A stretch of DNA of 64,000 nt from positions 124,001 to 188,000 of the forward strand of contig NZ_SBIS02000013.1 in the NCBI RefSeq assembly GCF_004765815.2, written 5' to 3'. This DNA is from Halorussus salinus (GTDB lineage Archaea; Halobacteriota; Halobacteria; Halobacteriales; Haladaptataceae). This document shows positions 1 to 9,457 of this stretch, one piece after another. The first letter of the stretch is position 1, and the number at the start of each line of letters is the position of its first letter. Made by a program: the position numbers and the translations under genes. Below the pieces are notes generated by a model, which searched no databases, was not told the DNA's origin, and worked only from the letters and a program-made list of their open reading frames with translations.

Positions 1-1275
1 ATTTTCACAGGTAAGTATCCCTCAGAACATGGGACCGGTGGTAACAAAAAGTACTTTGACTCGGAGCGAAATATAGTGTCCGAGTTAAATAAAGCCGGCT
101 ATCAGACTGCTTCATTCTCCAATAATCCGTGGATTAGTCCGGACTTTGGGTTCGACGATTTCGATACTTTTACTCCTTGTTGGCAACTCTTCCGCCGAGG
201 GGCTGATCTTGCAGCTATCTCACAAGAGGAAGGTATTCGACGACAGTTGAAGATGCTGGTAAGCAAATTAGCAAAGATAGATGCTCCCTTTACCTTAGCA
301 AACGCCCTTTATATGAAATTCATAGAAGGAAAATACGATTCTGGCGCTGCTCTCACGAACTTCCGATTAAGACGGTGGTTATTGGACCAAGGGGAAGAGA
401 AACCTTTCTTTGCTTTTGTTAATTATATGGAGCCTCATTTAGAATATAATCCGCCTCATGAACATCGGGAAAAGTTCCTAGACGAGGATGATTTAGACCG
501 ATGGAATAAGGTAAATCAGGATCCTTGGGCATATTTGACAGACTCCGTTGAAATGGACGAAACAGATTTCCAAATATTAAAACAACTCTACCGGGGTGAA
601 CTTCATTATTTAGATTCCCGTCTGGAGCAGGTATTTACCACCCTAAAGAATACTGGATTAATGGATTCAACGGCTGTCTTTGTGACGGCGGATCACGGCG
701 AGAATCTCGGTGAGCACGGACTTATGGATCATCAATATTCCCTGAATGAGGCTCTACTTAGAGTCCCACTTCTAGTCCATTACCCTGATGAGTTTGAAGA
801 CGGGGGAATTGATGACCGGATGGTTGAACTCAGAGATCTGTATCCAACAATACTTTCGCTTGCGGGAATCGAGACTTCGTTCGAAAGTACAGAATATCCT
901 CCTCAGGACTTGACAAATAATGACTGGGGCCGTGAGGCAGTAATTGCTGAGTATCTCTCTCCACAGCCCTCGGTATCCACACTTAGTAAGCGTTACGACG
1001 TACGGAATTCGAAGATGGCTGAGTACGATCGAGCGTTACGATCTATTCGAACAGCTGATCAGAAACTTGTTGAGGGAAGTGATGGGACTCAACAACTGTA
1101 TAGAGTAGGCGAAGACGAAATGGATCAAGATCAGACACATGTGGAAGGTAAAAAGGGACTTGCTGAACAATTGCAGAAGGTTGTCGGAGATTTTGATTCG
1201 GGACTCGCTCAGTCGGGCGGCCGTAAATTACCAGAGTCAAATAGAGAGCGTCTTGAGGATCTCGGCTACCTCTGA
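1..1275 (+). CDS. Sulfatase (alkaline phosphatase superfamily), 5' end outside window
   Basis: The reading frame is open from base 1 and begins I-F-T-G-K-Y-P-S-E-H-G, which in sulfatases lies just after the catalytic Cys/Ser-X-P-X-R motif. The active-site nucleophile is therefore upstream of the window and an internal GTG at 76 is not the true start. Visible family motifs are FFAFVNYMEPH (about codon 137) and the metal-binding FVTADHGENLGEHG (about codon 229). About 424 codons are present. Sulfatases of this type hydrolyse sulfate or phosphate esters on glycans. The following glycosyltransferase on the same strand suggests a role in surface-polysaccharide or N-glycan decoration; the substrate is unknown. 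Confidence 0.85.
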   Translation: MFTGKYPSEHGTGGNKKYFDSERNIVSELNKAGYQTASFSNNPWISPDFGFDDFDTFTPCWQLFRRGADLAAISQEEGIRRQLKMLVSKLAKIDAPFTLANALYMKFIEGKYDSGAALTNFRLRRWLLDQGEEKPFFAFVNYMEPHLEYNPPHEHREKFLDEDDLDRWNKVNQDPWAYLTDSVEMDETDFQILKQLYRGELHYLDSRLEQVFTTLKNTGLMDSTAVFVTADHGENLGEHGLMDHQYSLNEALLRVPLLVHYPDEFEDGGIDDRMVELRDLYPTILSLAGIETSFESTEYPPQDLTNNDWGREAVIAEYLSPQPSVSTLSKRYDVRNSKMAEYDRALRSIRTADQKLVEGSDGTQQLYRVGEDEMDQDQTHVEGKKGLAEQLQKVVGDFDSGLAQSGGRKLPESNRERLEDLGYL

Positions 1276-1319
1276 TGTAGGACGGAATATTAATGTCCCT
1301 CTACTGGCCATAGTGATTT

Positions 1320-2360
1320 ATGACTCGAATCGCGTTTTTCACCGGTTCAAAATCCGCATTCAATATACTATTTGATACCTTGAATTTTGGGTGGATGCTA
1401 CACAATGACTATGAGCTAGATCTAATAACAACAAAGCCGGATGAGTTGGGTCCATTAGCCAACTACTTTGAGATGCATGGTGGGAATTTTCCTTCAACAC
1501 GGGTTGGGGAGACACGGGCCCTACATAACTATCTCAAATATAATCGACCGGAGGTGATCGTTAATGTTGTTGAGCCATCGATTCACGGAAATATTGTTGG
1601 GGCACTTGCAACCCATCACGGAATTCCATTTACTTATCGGTATAGTGGTGACCTCCTTGACCTTTATCGAGTGAGTCATGGATGGCGGAAACCAGCCCAA
1701 TTTATGCTAAATAATATTTTTGGGCGCCTCGCGATATCGACTGCAGATAAGTTCATAGCTCTAGGACCTACGGGGAAAAAGCGACTTACGGATCATGGGG
1801 CCACTCCGTCGGATGTAGAAATTCTCCCGCCACCGATTGACAATGAGCGGTTTAAGGGTGTTGAGCCGTCAGATATCTCTATTCCTGAAGGGCGGAAACT
1901 TGTCCTATATGCTGGGAGGAGAAGCCGAATCAAAGGGATGAATGACATGAATACAGCTATCCCTGAGATTCTCAGTCGGCGAGACGATTTGCAATTCGTG
2001 TTTGTCGGAAGCCACGGTATTGAACCAGATGTTCCATCACGATATGAAGATCATATCACTATGGTTGGACGGGTTCCACTTGGTGGAATGCCTCCGTATT
2101 TCCAGGCTGCCGACCTTTTGGTTCTGCCGACATACAATGAAGGACTTCCGAGAGTGATAACCGAAGCGTTAGCAGCTGACACCCCTGTTGTAGCAAGAGA
2201 CGTTGCTGATATCGCCTACGCGACTCAAAACACGTTCCAGACTATTGATGAGTTTATAGAGATGGTATCCTCATTGGAAGACTTGCCATTAGACGAAATG
2301 ACTCCATTTACTCGGACAGCACTAAAGGAGAACTATATCAACTTCTTCTCTCAGTTCTAA
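1320..2360 (+). CDS. Glycosyltransferase family 4
   Basis: A 346-residue GT-B fold glycosyltransferase of the GT4 type. The C-terminal nucleotide-sugar half carries a Y-A-G-R segment (about residue 198) and the E-X7-E motif EGLPRVITE (about residue 278) followed by A-L-A-A-D-T-P-V-V. It starts 44 bp after the sulfatase and reads the same way, so the two probably share a transcript. Its stop overlaps the stop of the convergent kinase-like gene by 3 bp, leaving no room for a terminator. Donor and acceptor sugars cannot be read from sequence. Confidence 0.85.
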   Translation: MTRIAFFTGSKSAFNILFDTLNFGWMLHNDYELDLITTKPDELGPLANYFEMHGGNFPSTRVGETRALHNYLKYNRPEVIVNVVEPSIHGNIVGALATHHGIPFTYRYSGDLLDLYRVSHGWRKPAQFMLNNIFGRLAISTADKFIALGPTGKKRLTDHGATPSDVEILPPPIDNERFKGVEPSDISIPEGRKLVLYAGRRSRIKGMNDMNTAIPEILSRRDDLQFVFVGSHGIEPDVPSRYEDHITMVGRVPLGGMPPYFQAADLLVLPTYNEGLPRVITEALAADTPVVARDVADIAYATQNTFQTIDEFIEMVSSLEDLPLDEMTPFTRTALKENYINFFSQF

Positions 2361-3010
2361 TCCAATACCTTCCTGATAACGTTTGTACAAAGATTTGATG
2401 GAGAGTTTGTACCGTCTAAGACGGTCATTCCGTATTCTTGTGCGAAGACATCGTAGAATCGTTTTCTATCTCGTAGATACTCAATGTCTGGAATATCGTC
2501 TTTCCGCTCGAGAGAGACCTCAGGTGGTATTTGAATGTAGAATTCAAAATCTGGTGATGGAATTAGTTTTGAATAAGTTTGGTATCGGTCAACTGCCTCC
2601 TGTGGCTCCGTAATTACGTCTCCGCTGAGGTCCGTTAGCAGTGTATCGTAGAAGTATCTGTCACAAATGACGAAATCATGCTGATATAGTGGGAGTATAA
2701 CTTTGGCAAATAATTGTGGTGCGTAGTCTGCCATGACCAACGCTTCATAACCTCGTCGTAACACGGTGGTGTCGAATAAATCCGCCTTGTTCGTTTGATG
2801 TTCTGTATAATCTTCCTCAAGGTCACTATCGGAGAGCACTGTCCGTCGTCCTAGTTCCATAACAGGGTATGAGAGTAATGGTAAGAACCTCCCGTAGGCG
2901 TAAACCGCATCGTGTCCCCGATCTCTCAGTTCGTCTCTTATATTCTTAGCAAGAGTCGATTTACCCGCTCCATCAATCCCGGTTATTGTTATTAGTGTTC
3001 CGCGTTTCAT
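2357..3010 (-). CDS. Thymidylate-kinase-like P-loop kinase
   Basis: A 217-residue protein with a Walker A motif GIDGAGKST at residues 12-20, a DRYFYDTLLTD segment (about residue 136) resembling the DRY/DRF motif of dTMP kinases, and an Arg-rich segment near residue 180 in the LID position. These are features of the thymidylate kinase/NMP kinase family. It is the last gene of a four-gene minus-strand operon otherwise made of sugar-transfer genes, with a 4-bp ATGA overlap to the preceding glycosyltransferase. It may act on a nucleotide-sugar precursor or phosphorylated metabolite instead of dTMP; this is inference. Confidence 0.75.
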   Translation of the reverse strand: MKRGTLITITGIDGAGKSTLAKNIRDELRDRGHDAVYAYGRFLPLLSYPVMELGRRTVLSDSDLEEDYTEHQTNKADLFDTTVLRRGYEALVMADYAPQLFAKVILPLYQHDFVICDRYFYDTLLTDLSGDVITEPQEAVDRYQTYSKLIPSPDFEFYIQIPPEVSLERKDDIPDIEYLRDRKRFYDVFAQEYGMTVLDGTNSPSNLCTNVIRKVLD

Positions 3011-3969
3011 ATTCTTTTGTATGACTCGATTACTTGGTCAACAATCGCGTCCCACGAGTACTGACTAACCTTCTCTCGTGTTTTTACTGTCTCAAATTCT
3101 ATGTCCTGTTCTTTGACGTCCTCAAATGAGGAAATGAAGTTGAGGCCTTCACCTTCGTTAAAGAGGTCAGTTAACCCACCAAAGCGAGTCGAGACGACCG
3201 GTAGGTCACAAGCCATCGCTTCAAGGACTGAGAGTGGTGCTTGAATACTGTTCTTTTCGTTGGTAACAGGAAATACATAGGTGTCTGATGCACGGTAGTA
3301 TTTCTGGATGTCGGGAACATAATCGGTTACCACTGTAACCCCGTTCTGTCGGAGGGAGTTGACGAGGTCAGCTTCTGGCCCCGTTGAGGGGCTTCCTATA
3401 ATGACTAGCTTCCCGTATTTCTGGAGCGAAAGTAGTGTCTTAACACCACGGTCTCGCTTGAAGTGTCCAACATGGAGGAAAATGCGCTCGTCATGAGGAA
3501 GACCGAGCTCTTCTCGTAGCTCCCGTTGTTTACCATTGTCACATGGAGTAAATTTTGAGAGGTCAACTCCACTCGGGAGAAATTCCGTTTCAGAGCCATT
3601 AAATTCGAACCTCTCCCTCTGTCGCTCTGACTGGACATACATGAGATCCGGCGCAAGATGGGGGGTAATCATCCTCGAAATTTTGCTAAACCGCGGTTGA
3701 GTCACTGTAGCGACCGTCTTAGCCTGCTTCATGGCTGAAAGAACTCTAAGAAGAAACATGCCTTTCGCCGTTGGACCTGGAACGAGATGGATTACATCTG
3801 GGTCTTGATGAACCAGTGACTTCCAGAAATCAAAATTACCAATCTCTCGAAGATCGAGAAGGGTCGCCTCAATTCCTTTTTCGTTCAGAAGGTTATGAAG
3901 TTGTACACTAAAGTTCTTCATACCTTCATCCAATTTTTCACTTTGCTCTCCTAATATGCAAACCTTCAT
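3007..3969 (-). CDS. Glycosyltransferase family 4 with altered EX7E motif
   Basis: A 320-residue GT4-type protein. The N-terminus MKVCILGEQSEKLDEGMKNFS reads as a Rossmann start. The C-terminal half has a V-G-H-F-K-R-D-R-G segment and I-Q-A-P-L-S-V-L-E-A-M-A-C-D. In the usual E-X7-E motif the first glutamate is isoleucine here while the second remains. Start and stop overlap the neighbouring genes by 4 bp on both sides, indicating translational coupling in the minus-strand operon. The missing first Glu may change donor phosphate handling, though variants at this site are known in the family. Confidence 0.8.
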   Translation of the reverse strand: MKVCILGEQSEKLDEGMKNFSVQLHNLLNEKGIEATLLDLREIGNFDFWKSLVHQDPDVIHLVPGPTAKGMFLLRVLSAMKQAKTVATVTQPRFSKISRMITPHLAPDLMYVQSERQRERFEFNGSETEFLPSGVDLSKFTPCDNGKQRELREELGLPHDERIFLHVGHFKRDRGVKTLLSLQKYGKLVIIGSPSTGPEADLVNSLRQNGVTVVTDYVPDIQKYYRASDTYVFPVTNEKNSIQAPLSVLEAMACDLPVVSTRFGGLTDLFNEGEGLNFISSFEDVKEQDIEFETVKTREKVSQYSWDAIVDQVIESYKRI

Positions 3970-5162
3970 TCTAGAACCTCCTCATACAACTCAAGATATT
4001 GTTCGGCGATTGTGCTCCACTTTCGGGCTTTAGCCATCGAAAAGGCATTCTCCGCCAATTCTCTCCGTTCACTTTCATTGTTATATAGGTATTGAAGCTT
4101 GCTGGTGATGCTATCCGCACTCCCTGGTTCAACGAAGATTCCGATTTCATGTTCTCCAACAACGCTCTCAATAGTATCGAATTGACTTGCGATAATAGGT
4201 GTCTCTGCAGCAGCTGCTTCCAGTAAAACAAGCGGAAAGACTTCTGACCCCGGAGTTACTGACGGAAGGACGAAAGCATCTGCTGCTGCCATGTAAGTCG
4301 GCTTTTGTGACTCCGGTATGAAACCGGGAATACTGACGATGTCCGACATGGTATTTTCAGCTACTGTTGACTTAAGTTGTTCTTTGAGCCCACCATTACC
4401 TCCAATAATTAGCCTGGTATCCGGATATTCCTCGTGAAATTGGAGGAAGCCTTCTAATAGTACATCTGCACCCTTTCGCTGATGGAGTGATCCTAGATAC
4501 ATAACGAGGAAAGAATCAGGTTCTATCCCGATTTGCTGCTTCGCTTCATCACTTGAAATCCCAGGATCAAATTCATCAACTTCTACACCATTTGGGATGA
4601 CTCTTGCTGTCTCTACACTTGATAGCGCAGATGATTCCTTTATATAGCCCGAGGTGGGAGAGACAGCAGCATCCGCGGATCTAAATAATGGATTGATGAT
4701 AAACCTCGTATAAGCGAATAACCCCACTTGTCGGAAGATGGACCCGTGCTGTTCATAGTTCTCACCACCATGATGAGTAATTATGAGAGGTACGTCATTC
4801 CACTTTGCATACAACCATCCAGCAATTACTCCCGGAGGCGTACTATTATGTGCATGAACTAAATCAAATTCTAGTCCCTTAGATATCGGGTCCAGAACCT
4901 GGGTAGGGGAAATTTGCGTTGTATTCACTTTTGTGAGGCTAGGAGAGCGTTCAACGGTAACTTCTCCTTGATCTTCTACAACATATTCAGAAGTAGCAGA
5001 TGACGAACATACAGTTACCTCACAACCCATCTTCGCAAGTTCGTCGGACAGACGTTTTGCGACACGTTCAGCACCAGAGCAAAAATACTCATTCCCTCCT
5101 GTAAACTGGTCTTTATACGGATATTGGGTAATGAACTGCCCGACATGTAGTTTACCACTCAT
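3966..5162 (-). CDS. Glycosyltransferase family 4
   Basis: A 398-residue GT-B glycosyltransferase. It shows a Gly-rich N-terminal acceptor region with GGNEYFCSGAERVAKRLSDEL (residues 22-42), a central V-I-P-N-G-V-E-V-D-E-F-D linker typical of GT4 enzymes, Y-L-G-S-L-H-Q-R-K-G-A-D and the E-X7-E motif EVFPLVLLE. It lies 3 bp after the nucleotidyltransferase gene and overlaps the next glycosyltransferase by 4 bp. Likely cytosolic or membrane-associated, adding one sugar to a lipid-linked glycan; the sugar is unknown. Confidence 0.87.
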   Translation of the reverse strand: MSGKLHVGQFITQYPYKDQFTGGNEYFCSGAERVAKRLSDELAKMGCEVTVCSSSATSEYVVEDQGEVTVERSPSLTKVNTTQISPTQVLDPISKGLEFDLVHAHNSTPPGVIAGWLYAKWNDVPLIITHHGGENYEQHGSIFRQVGLFAYTRFIINPLFRSADAAVSPTSGYIKESSALSSVETARVIPNGVEVDEFDPGISSDEAKQQIGIEPDSFLVMYLGSLHQRKGADVLLEGFLQFHEEYPDTRLIIGGNGGLKEQLKSTVAENTMSDIVSIPGFIPESQKPTYMAAADAFVLPSVTPGSEVFPLVLLEAAAAETPIIASQFDTIESVVGEHEIGIFVEPGSADSITSKLQYLYNNESERRELAENAFSMAKARKWSTIAEQYLELYEEVLE

Positions 5163-5165
5163 ACT

Positions 5166-6209
5166 CTATTCTCCCGACTGACTCATGTCAGAAGTGTCAT
5201 GGACATAGTGTTCACGCTCTCTCCGAGTGACCACCTGTGAGAGGATATAGAAGGCTGTCGATGGATGCAGCAGTCGAGGAAGCTGAGAAACAAGGCTCCG
5301 GCGAAAGACTGGATTTCGCATCTTTCGAACAACAGTTCTAATCCCTGTTCCACCTCTATATTTATGCGGCGTACTGAATCCCTTTGAGTGGAACGCTTGT
5401 TGTTCTCGGTCACTGGTTCCAACCCGGTCAAGAATCTCCTGTAGGAAGTCAGGAGACCGTTGAAAAACGTGTTCACATAGTTCCTGAGTGATCGTGAAAA
5501 AGGAACTACACGCGGGTTGAATCTCATTCTGCTCTATGATATCAAAGAATCGTTCAAACTGTTCACGTGAGAACGATTCAAGCATGGATACTGCAGTATA
5601 GAATTCTTTTAAAATATACATCTGCTCAGTGACTGAGTGGATGACAATCAATGCGAGGTCATCTGGCTTACGAAGAATTGGTATCGATGTCCCATAAGGT
5701 GACCTCTGTTCGACCCCATCTATAACTGACATCTTATCGAAGTATATCACTCGCTGAAGGGAAAACTGGCTCTGCACATCAAGTTGGATTTCAGTCACTG
5801 GGTCAAGGACGTCAAATGAGGTTGGTGAGCGTCCACAGAACTCGTAACCCTGACTGAGTAACTCGCTCTCCAACTCTTCGAGTGTATCCTCGAATAGGAT
5901 AAGATCAATATCTTTCGAGTCCACCCATGGATATCCAGACTTCACAATAGCGTATTGAGTGTCTGCCGGAATCGCATCTGGAAGTCGGTCTACCGTCTTT
6001 TGAATCCGTGCTTGGAAGTCTTGCCGATTCTCCCATTGCTTTTCCAGCAACTCGATATCCCCAGAACTTTCCAGTGACTTTACATATAGTGAACCAATCT
6101 TATTCCGTCGGGCAAGATTATAGAGTTCATGTGATTCAAACGGATCTAAGGGTGAAGGTGAATTGCTCTCTGGATAGCCAATGGACTTGAGTAGTTTGAC
6201 TGTAGACAT
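5166..6209 (-). CDS. Nucleotidyltransferase-fold protein (NTP_transf_5-like)
   Basis: A 347-residue protein whose residues about 85-125 contain V-K-S-G-Y-P-W-V-D-S-K-D-I-D-L-I-L-F, matching the acidic D-X-D active site of the polymerase-beta-like nucleotidyltransferase family often found in polysaccharide clusters. The canonical G-S motif is replaced by K-S-G. The C-terminal half is helical with no motif I recognise. It is the first gene of the minus-strand glycosylation operon and probably modifies a glycan or lipid carrier with a nucleotidyl group; inference from fold and context. Confidence 0.6.
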   Translation of the reverse strand: MSTVKLLKSIGYPESNSPSPLDPFESHELYNLARRNKIGSLYVKSLESSGDIELLEKQWENRQDFQARIQKTVDRLPDAIPADTQYAIVKSGYPWVDSKDIDLILFEDTLEELESELLSQGYEFCGRSPTSFDVLDPVTEIQLDVQSQFSLQRVIYFDKMSVIDGVEQRSPYGTSIPILRKPDDLALIVIHSVTEQMYILKEFYTAVSMLESFSREQFERFFDIIEQNEIQPACSSFFTITQELCEHVFQRSPDFLQEILDRVGTSDREQQAFHSKGFSTPHKYRGGTGIRTVVRKMRNPVFRRSLVSQLPRLLHPSTAFYILSQVVTRREREHYVHDTSDMSQSGE

Positions 6210-6463
6210 AGAAATCTGTTTATTTAGGGTTCAAAGTTTGGTATTCTTCGAATGGGCTGTATAGCAAGTGGTTCTGGTACATCGGACTACTCAAATTCAA
6301 TTGGAGGGTATTTATAAAGAAATTACCCGTATTTTGGTTAGCAGTCATCATGTTTCTCTCGCCCATCATCATAAATATATCTTTATATTACACGACCAAC
6401 TCCACTATATCCCTCATCCTATTATCGAAAGGTCATTAATACTGTAATAGTGATGGACACTCA
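6210..6463. promoter_or_regulatory. Divergent intergenic promoter region
   Basis: This 254-bp AT-rich gap separates the minus-strand glycan operon from the plus-strand glycosyltransferase. TATA-like runs occur at 6219-6226 (TAAATAAA on the minus strand, rather close to the ATG at 6209) and at 6383-6389 (TTATATT on plus). No gene was seen in it. It probably holds the promoters for both directions. Confidence 0.4.
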
Positions 6464-7618
6464 ATGGATATCGCTTTCGTCTCAAATGTCGTGTATCCCT
6501 ATGTCACCGGTGGTGCCCAGAAACGTATTTACGAAATTGGGACACGCCTCGCCGATGCAGGCCACGAAATTACTATCTATGGCCGCCATTTTTGGGATGG
6601 TCCTCATCAAATAACGGAAGATGGCCTGACGCTTCGAGCGGTCGCTCCGGCCGCGGACCTCTATACTGACGAGGGCCGCCGGTCAATCGGGGAAGCGATT
6701 GACTTTGCAACTCGACTTATGCCGGACCTTCGCCGTCGGATCGATGATCATGACCTCGTTGTCGCAAGTGTTTTCCCTTATTTTCCGGTCCTTGCCTCGA
6801 AGCTCTCTAGCATCGGTTCAAACACTCCACTTGTCACAACGTGGCATGAGGTCTGGCGTGATTACTGGGACGAGTATCTCGGGTCTCTATCTTTTGGAGG
6901 GAAACTTATTGAACACCTTACTGCTCGTGTTCCCCAACATCCAATTGCAGTTTCCGGGGTGACGGCCGACAGGCTCGCTACGATTGGTCCTTCCCGTGAG
7001 GAGATAGATGTCGTCCATAACGGAATTGATGTTGAGCAGATTCAGTCAGCTACACCTCCTGAAGTATCGTCATATACCGATGGTGGGACAGGCTACGATG
7101 TGTTGTTCGCTGGTCGTCTTATTGCGGACAAACGAGTTGACATCCTTCTTGATGCATTCGATCAGGTGGCAAGCCGGCATGATGTTCATCTCGGTATTAT
7201 CGGTGACGGTCCTGAAGCTGACCGTCTGCGCAATCAAGCAGACACGCTTGATCATGCCGATCGTGTGACGTTCCTCGGGTTTCTCGACGAGTACGAGGAT
7301 GTTATCGGACACATGCATGCTGCCGATGTCTTCGCTTCTCCTTCAACTCGAGAAGGCTTTGGTATTACCTACGCCGAAGCCATGGCTGCCGACTGTACAG
7401 TCATCGCGGCGGACCACTCTGAGTCCGCTGCCGCTGAGGTAATTGGTGATGCAGGCTTCCTTGCTCAACCTACTACTGAGAGTGTCGCAGCGACACTCGA
7501 TAAGGCTCTAGCTGGTGAAACACCAGCTGTTTCGCCGACGGTACGGGCACAAAAGTTTGATTGGGATCAGGTTGCCGACCAAGCGGAGAACGCCTATCGA
7601 CGGGCAATCGAAACATAA
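6464..7618 (+). CDS. Glycosyltransferase family 4
   Basis: A 384-residue GT4 enzyme. The N-terminus MDIAFVSNVVYPYVTGGAQKR has the Gly-Gly acceptor loop. Further on come VVHNGIDVEQI, LFAGRLIADKRVDILLDAF and the E-X7-E motif EGFGITYAE followed by A-M-A-A-D. Length and motif order are complete. It is transcribed away from the adjacent operon and ends 10 bp before the convergent GT2 gene. GC content is higher than in the preceding kilobases, which suggests it belongs to the host-like backbone instead of the AT-rich glycan island. Confidence 0.88.
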   Translation: MDIAFVSNVVYPYVTGGAQKRIYEIGTRLADAGHEITIYGRHFWDGPHQITEDGLTLRAVAPAADLYTDEGRRSIGEAIDFATRLMPDLRRRIDDHDLVVASVFPYFPVLASKLSSIGSNTPLVTTWHEVWRDYWDEYLGSLSFGGKLIEHLTARVPQHPIAVSGVTADRLATIGPSREEIDVVHNGIDVEQIQSATPPEVSSYTDGGTGYDVLFAGRLIADKRVDILLDAFDQVASRHDVHLGIIGDGPEADRLRNQADTLDHADRVTFLGFLDEYEDVIGHMHAADVFASPSTREGFGITYAEAMAADCTVIAADHSESAAAEVIGDAGFLAQPTTESVAATLDKALAGETPAVSPTVRAQKFDWDQVADQAENAYRRAIET

Positions 7619-7628
7619 AATAAATGGG

Positions 7629-8885
7629 TTAGGTTCCGTTTTGCAGGTAGCTCAGGAAGAATGCAGAGAAGATGGTTTGGAGGCCAAGTATTAACGCTGA
7701 TAGTGCGATGATGTCTTCTTTGAGGAGAGGGAGTTGTGCTCCGCCGGTTGCGAGCCATGTGCCGACGAGGTACGTGACGTAGGCGATGCCTCCGAGGAAC
7801 AGACCCCCGCCGAGCAGAAGGCCGTGCTCAAGCTGGAGCTTATCAATAACCCATGCAGTAAGCGAGTTATTTGACGACTGTATTGGGTTGGCTGTGAGTG
7901 TCGAGTAAATTCCGAAACTCCCGATTTGATAGCCCGCAATGGTGAGGACACATCCTGCAATCATCGAGTGGATGCCGATTGCCCACCCTCCAAGCGAGAT
8001 ATCGGTGTACGCGAGTCCCATGACGAGAACTCCCAGTGTCGTCAGTAACACGCCTGGTATGGAGAAGAGGTAGCCGGGGGCGTTGAGGAGCATGAAGCGG
8101 ATGTGGCGCCAGCCATCTCGGAAACTTTCGAGTGTTGCCTCGCCTTTCCGCTCGTGATACGTAATCGGAACTTCGTGAATCGTGAGGTCGTTTGCACCGG
8201 CGTCCATCACCATCTCACTCGCGAACTCCATCCCATCCGATTGCAAATCCAACTCCTCAAGCACATCCCGTCTGAACACCCGGAAGCCACTATGTGCGTC
8301 ACTTACTTCGGTCCCGTAGAAAGTATTCAAGAACTTCGTGAGTAACGGATTTCCGATGTATTGGTGGAGTTTCGGCATTGCGCCGGACTTGATCTCACCC
8401 TCAAGACGACTTCCCATGACGATGTCGGCATCATGTTCTCCAATAGCTTCCAGTAGTTTCGGAAGTTCGCCGAAATCATACGTGCAATCGGCATCAGCCA
8501 TGGCGATGTAGGACCCGCGAGCGCGTTCGAACGCATATTGGTAGGCGTAGCCGTAGCCCTCTTGGTCCGGATAGACGACGGTCGCGCCAAGTGACTCGGC
8601 AATCTCGGGTGTCCGATCCGTCGAACTATCGCTTACAATGATTTCAGTAGTGACACCGAGACGGGCGACTGTTTCTTTGATGGTCTGGATACAGTCGGCC
8701 ACACCTTCTTCCTCATTCAGCGTCGGCATAACAACACTCAGAATCGGTTCTGTCTCGCTATCCAGGCCGACAAGCGGAATCCCCTTCTTCACCCCAGCTG
8801 CCTCCTCATAATCAACTTGAGGCTCTGGATGTCTGTCGGGCGGGGCGTTGTCAGGGCTACGGTTTGGCTTACTTGCCACTCTCAT
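7629..8885 (-). CDS. GT2 glycosyltransferase, dolichyl-phosphate sugar synthase-like, with C-terminal membrane domain
   Basis: A 418-residue protein. Residues about 45-250 form a GT-A domain with LSVVMPTLNEEEGV, EIIVSDSSTDRT and the metal-binding MADADCTYD motif, as in DPM1-like enzymes that load sugars onto dolichyl phosphate. The last 160 residues hold about four hydrophobic segments (near residues 268-290, 298-320, 352-375, 390-410), so the product is membrane bound. Haloarchaea use such enzymes for N-glycosylation of S-layer proteins. Its start overlaps the stop of the small zinc-ribbon gene by 17 bp, so the two are co-transcribed. Confidence 0.85.
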   Translation of the reverse strand: MRVASKPNRSPDNAPPDRHPEPQVDYEEAAGVKKGIPLVGLDSETEPILSVVMPTLNEEEGVADCIQTIKETVARLGVTTEIIVSDSSTDRTPEIAESLGATVVYPDQEGYGYAYQYAFERARGSYIAMADADCTYDFGELPKLLEAIGEHDADIVMGSRLEGEIKSGAMPKLHQYIGNPLLTKFLNTFYGTEVSDAHSGFRVFRRDVLEELDLQSDGMEFASEMVMDAGANDLTIHEVPITYHERKGEATLESFRDGWRHIRFMLLNAPGYLFSIPGVLLTTLGVLVMGLAYTDISLGGWAIGIHSMIAGCVLTIAGYQIGSFGIYSTLTANPIQSSNNSLTAWVIDKLQLEHGLLLGGGLFLGGIAYVTYLVGTWLATGGAQLPLLKEDIIALSALILGLQTIFSAFFLSYLQNGT

Positions 8886-9030
8886 CCCCCCTGGTCTGGG
8901 TGGACGTGAGGACTGTCTTGCCGCAGGTCACGCAGACGTAGTCTTTCTCTACCGTTTGGGTGCCTGGGGCGTTACAGGTAACACATTTCACGGCCGCTGC
9001 ACGGGCTTGCGTCGGGAATCGACGACTCAT
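8869..9030 (-). CDS. Small zinc-ribbon protein
   Basis: A 53-residue protein starting MSRRFPTQARAAAVKCVTCNAP. Two C-X2-C pairs (KCVTC and VCVTC) form a predicted zinc ribbon. An upstream ATG at 9072 would add 14 residues, but the internal start at 9030 gives the more protein-like N-terminus. A TATA-like AAAATATAC lies near 9084-9092 on the minus strand. It overlaps the GT2 gene, a conserved kind of pairing in which a tiny zinc protein may regulate or accompany the enzyme; the function is unknown. Confidence 0.6.
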   Translation of the reverse strand: MSRRFPTQARAAAVKCVTCNAPGTQTVEKDYVCVTCGKTVLTSTQTRGDESGK

Positions 9031-9427
9031 CGTTGCACCCTCCAGTTGGCAAGTGGTGCTAGCGGAGTGCAATCTGGCCGTATATTTTGCTCGTCGGTTG
9101 TAACCGAGTTTCTCGGCATCATCTCGGAGAGAACGACATCAAAGACCGTGTTAAAGTCAACTCTCACACAACACTTCGGGGCCTACATTTTCATATAAGA
9201 GCTTTATGGGATGATAGTAGCAATTCTAGTCATAGTTTGGCGTCTGACGTGCTTACGTCCTAGCAGGCTTCTCTGTTAGCCTTCGGTAAGTAGCGTATAC
9301 ATCAGGTACTGTTCATGCTATAGTTCTTATTCCTGAATACTCCGAGGCACAGGGCCTGATTTTGAGTAGATAGCGTCCTCCTAAACTGCCTTAGTGGTCA
9401 CCGTGTTAATTGAAACTGTTGCCACGA

Positions 9428-9440
9428 TTTTTATATATTG
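9428..9440 (+). promoter_or_regulatory. TATA box of the 9458 gene
   Basis: TTTTTATATATTG is centred 24 bp before the ATG at 9458, the spacing expected for a leaderless haloarchaeal transcript. This favours the ATG at 9458 over the in-frame ATG at 9410, which lies upstream of the box. The rest of the gap 9031-9427 shows no gene. Confidence 0.6.
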
Positions 9441-9457
9441 GAGTATTCACCGATAGT

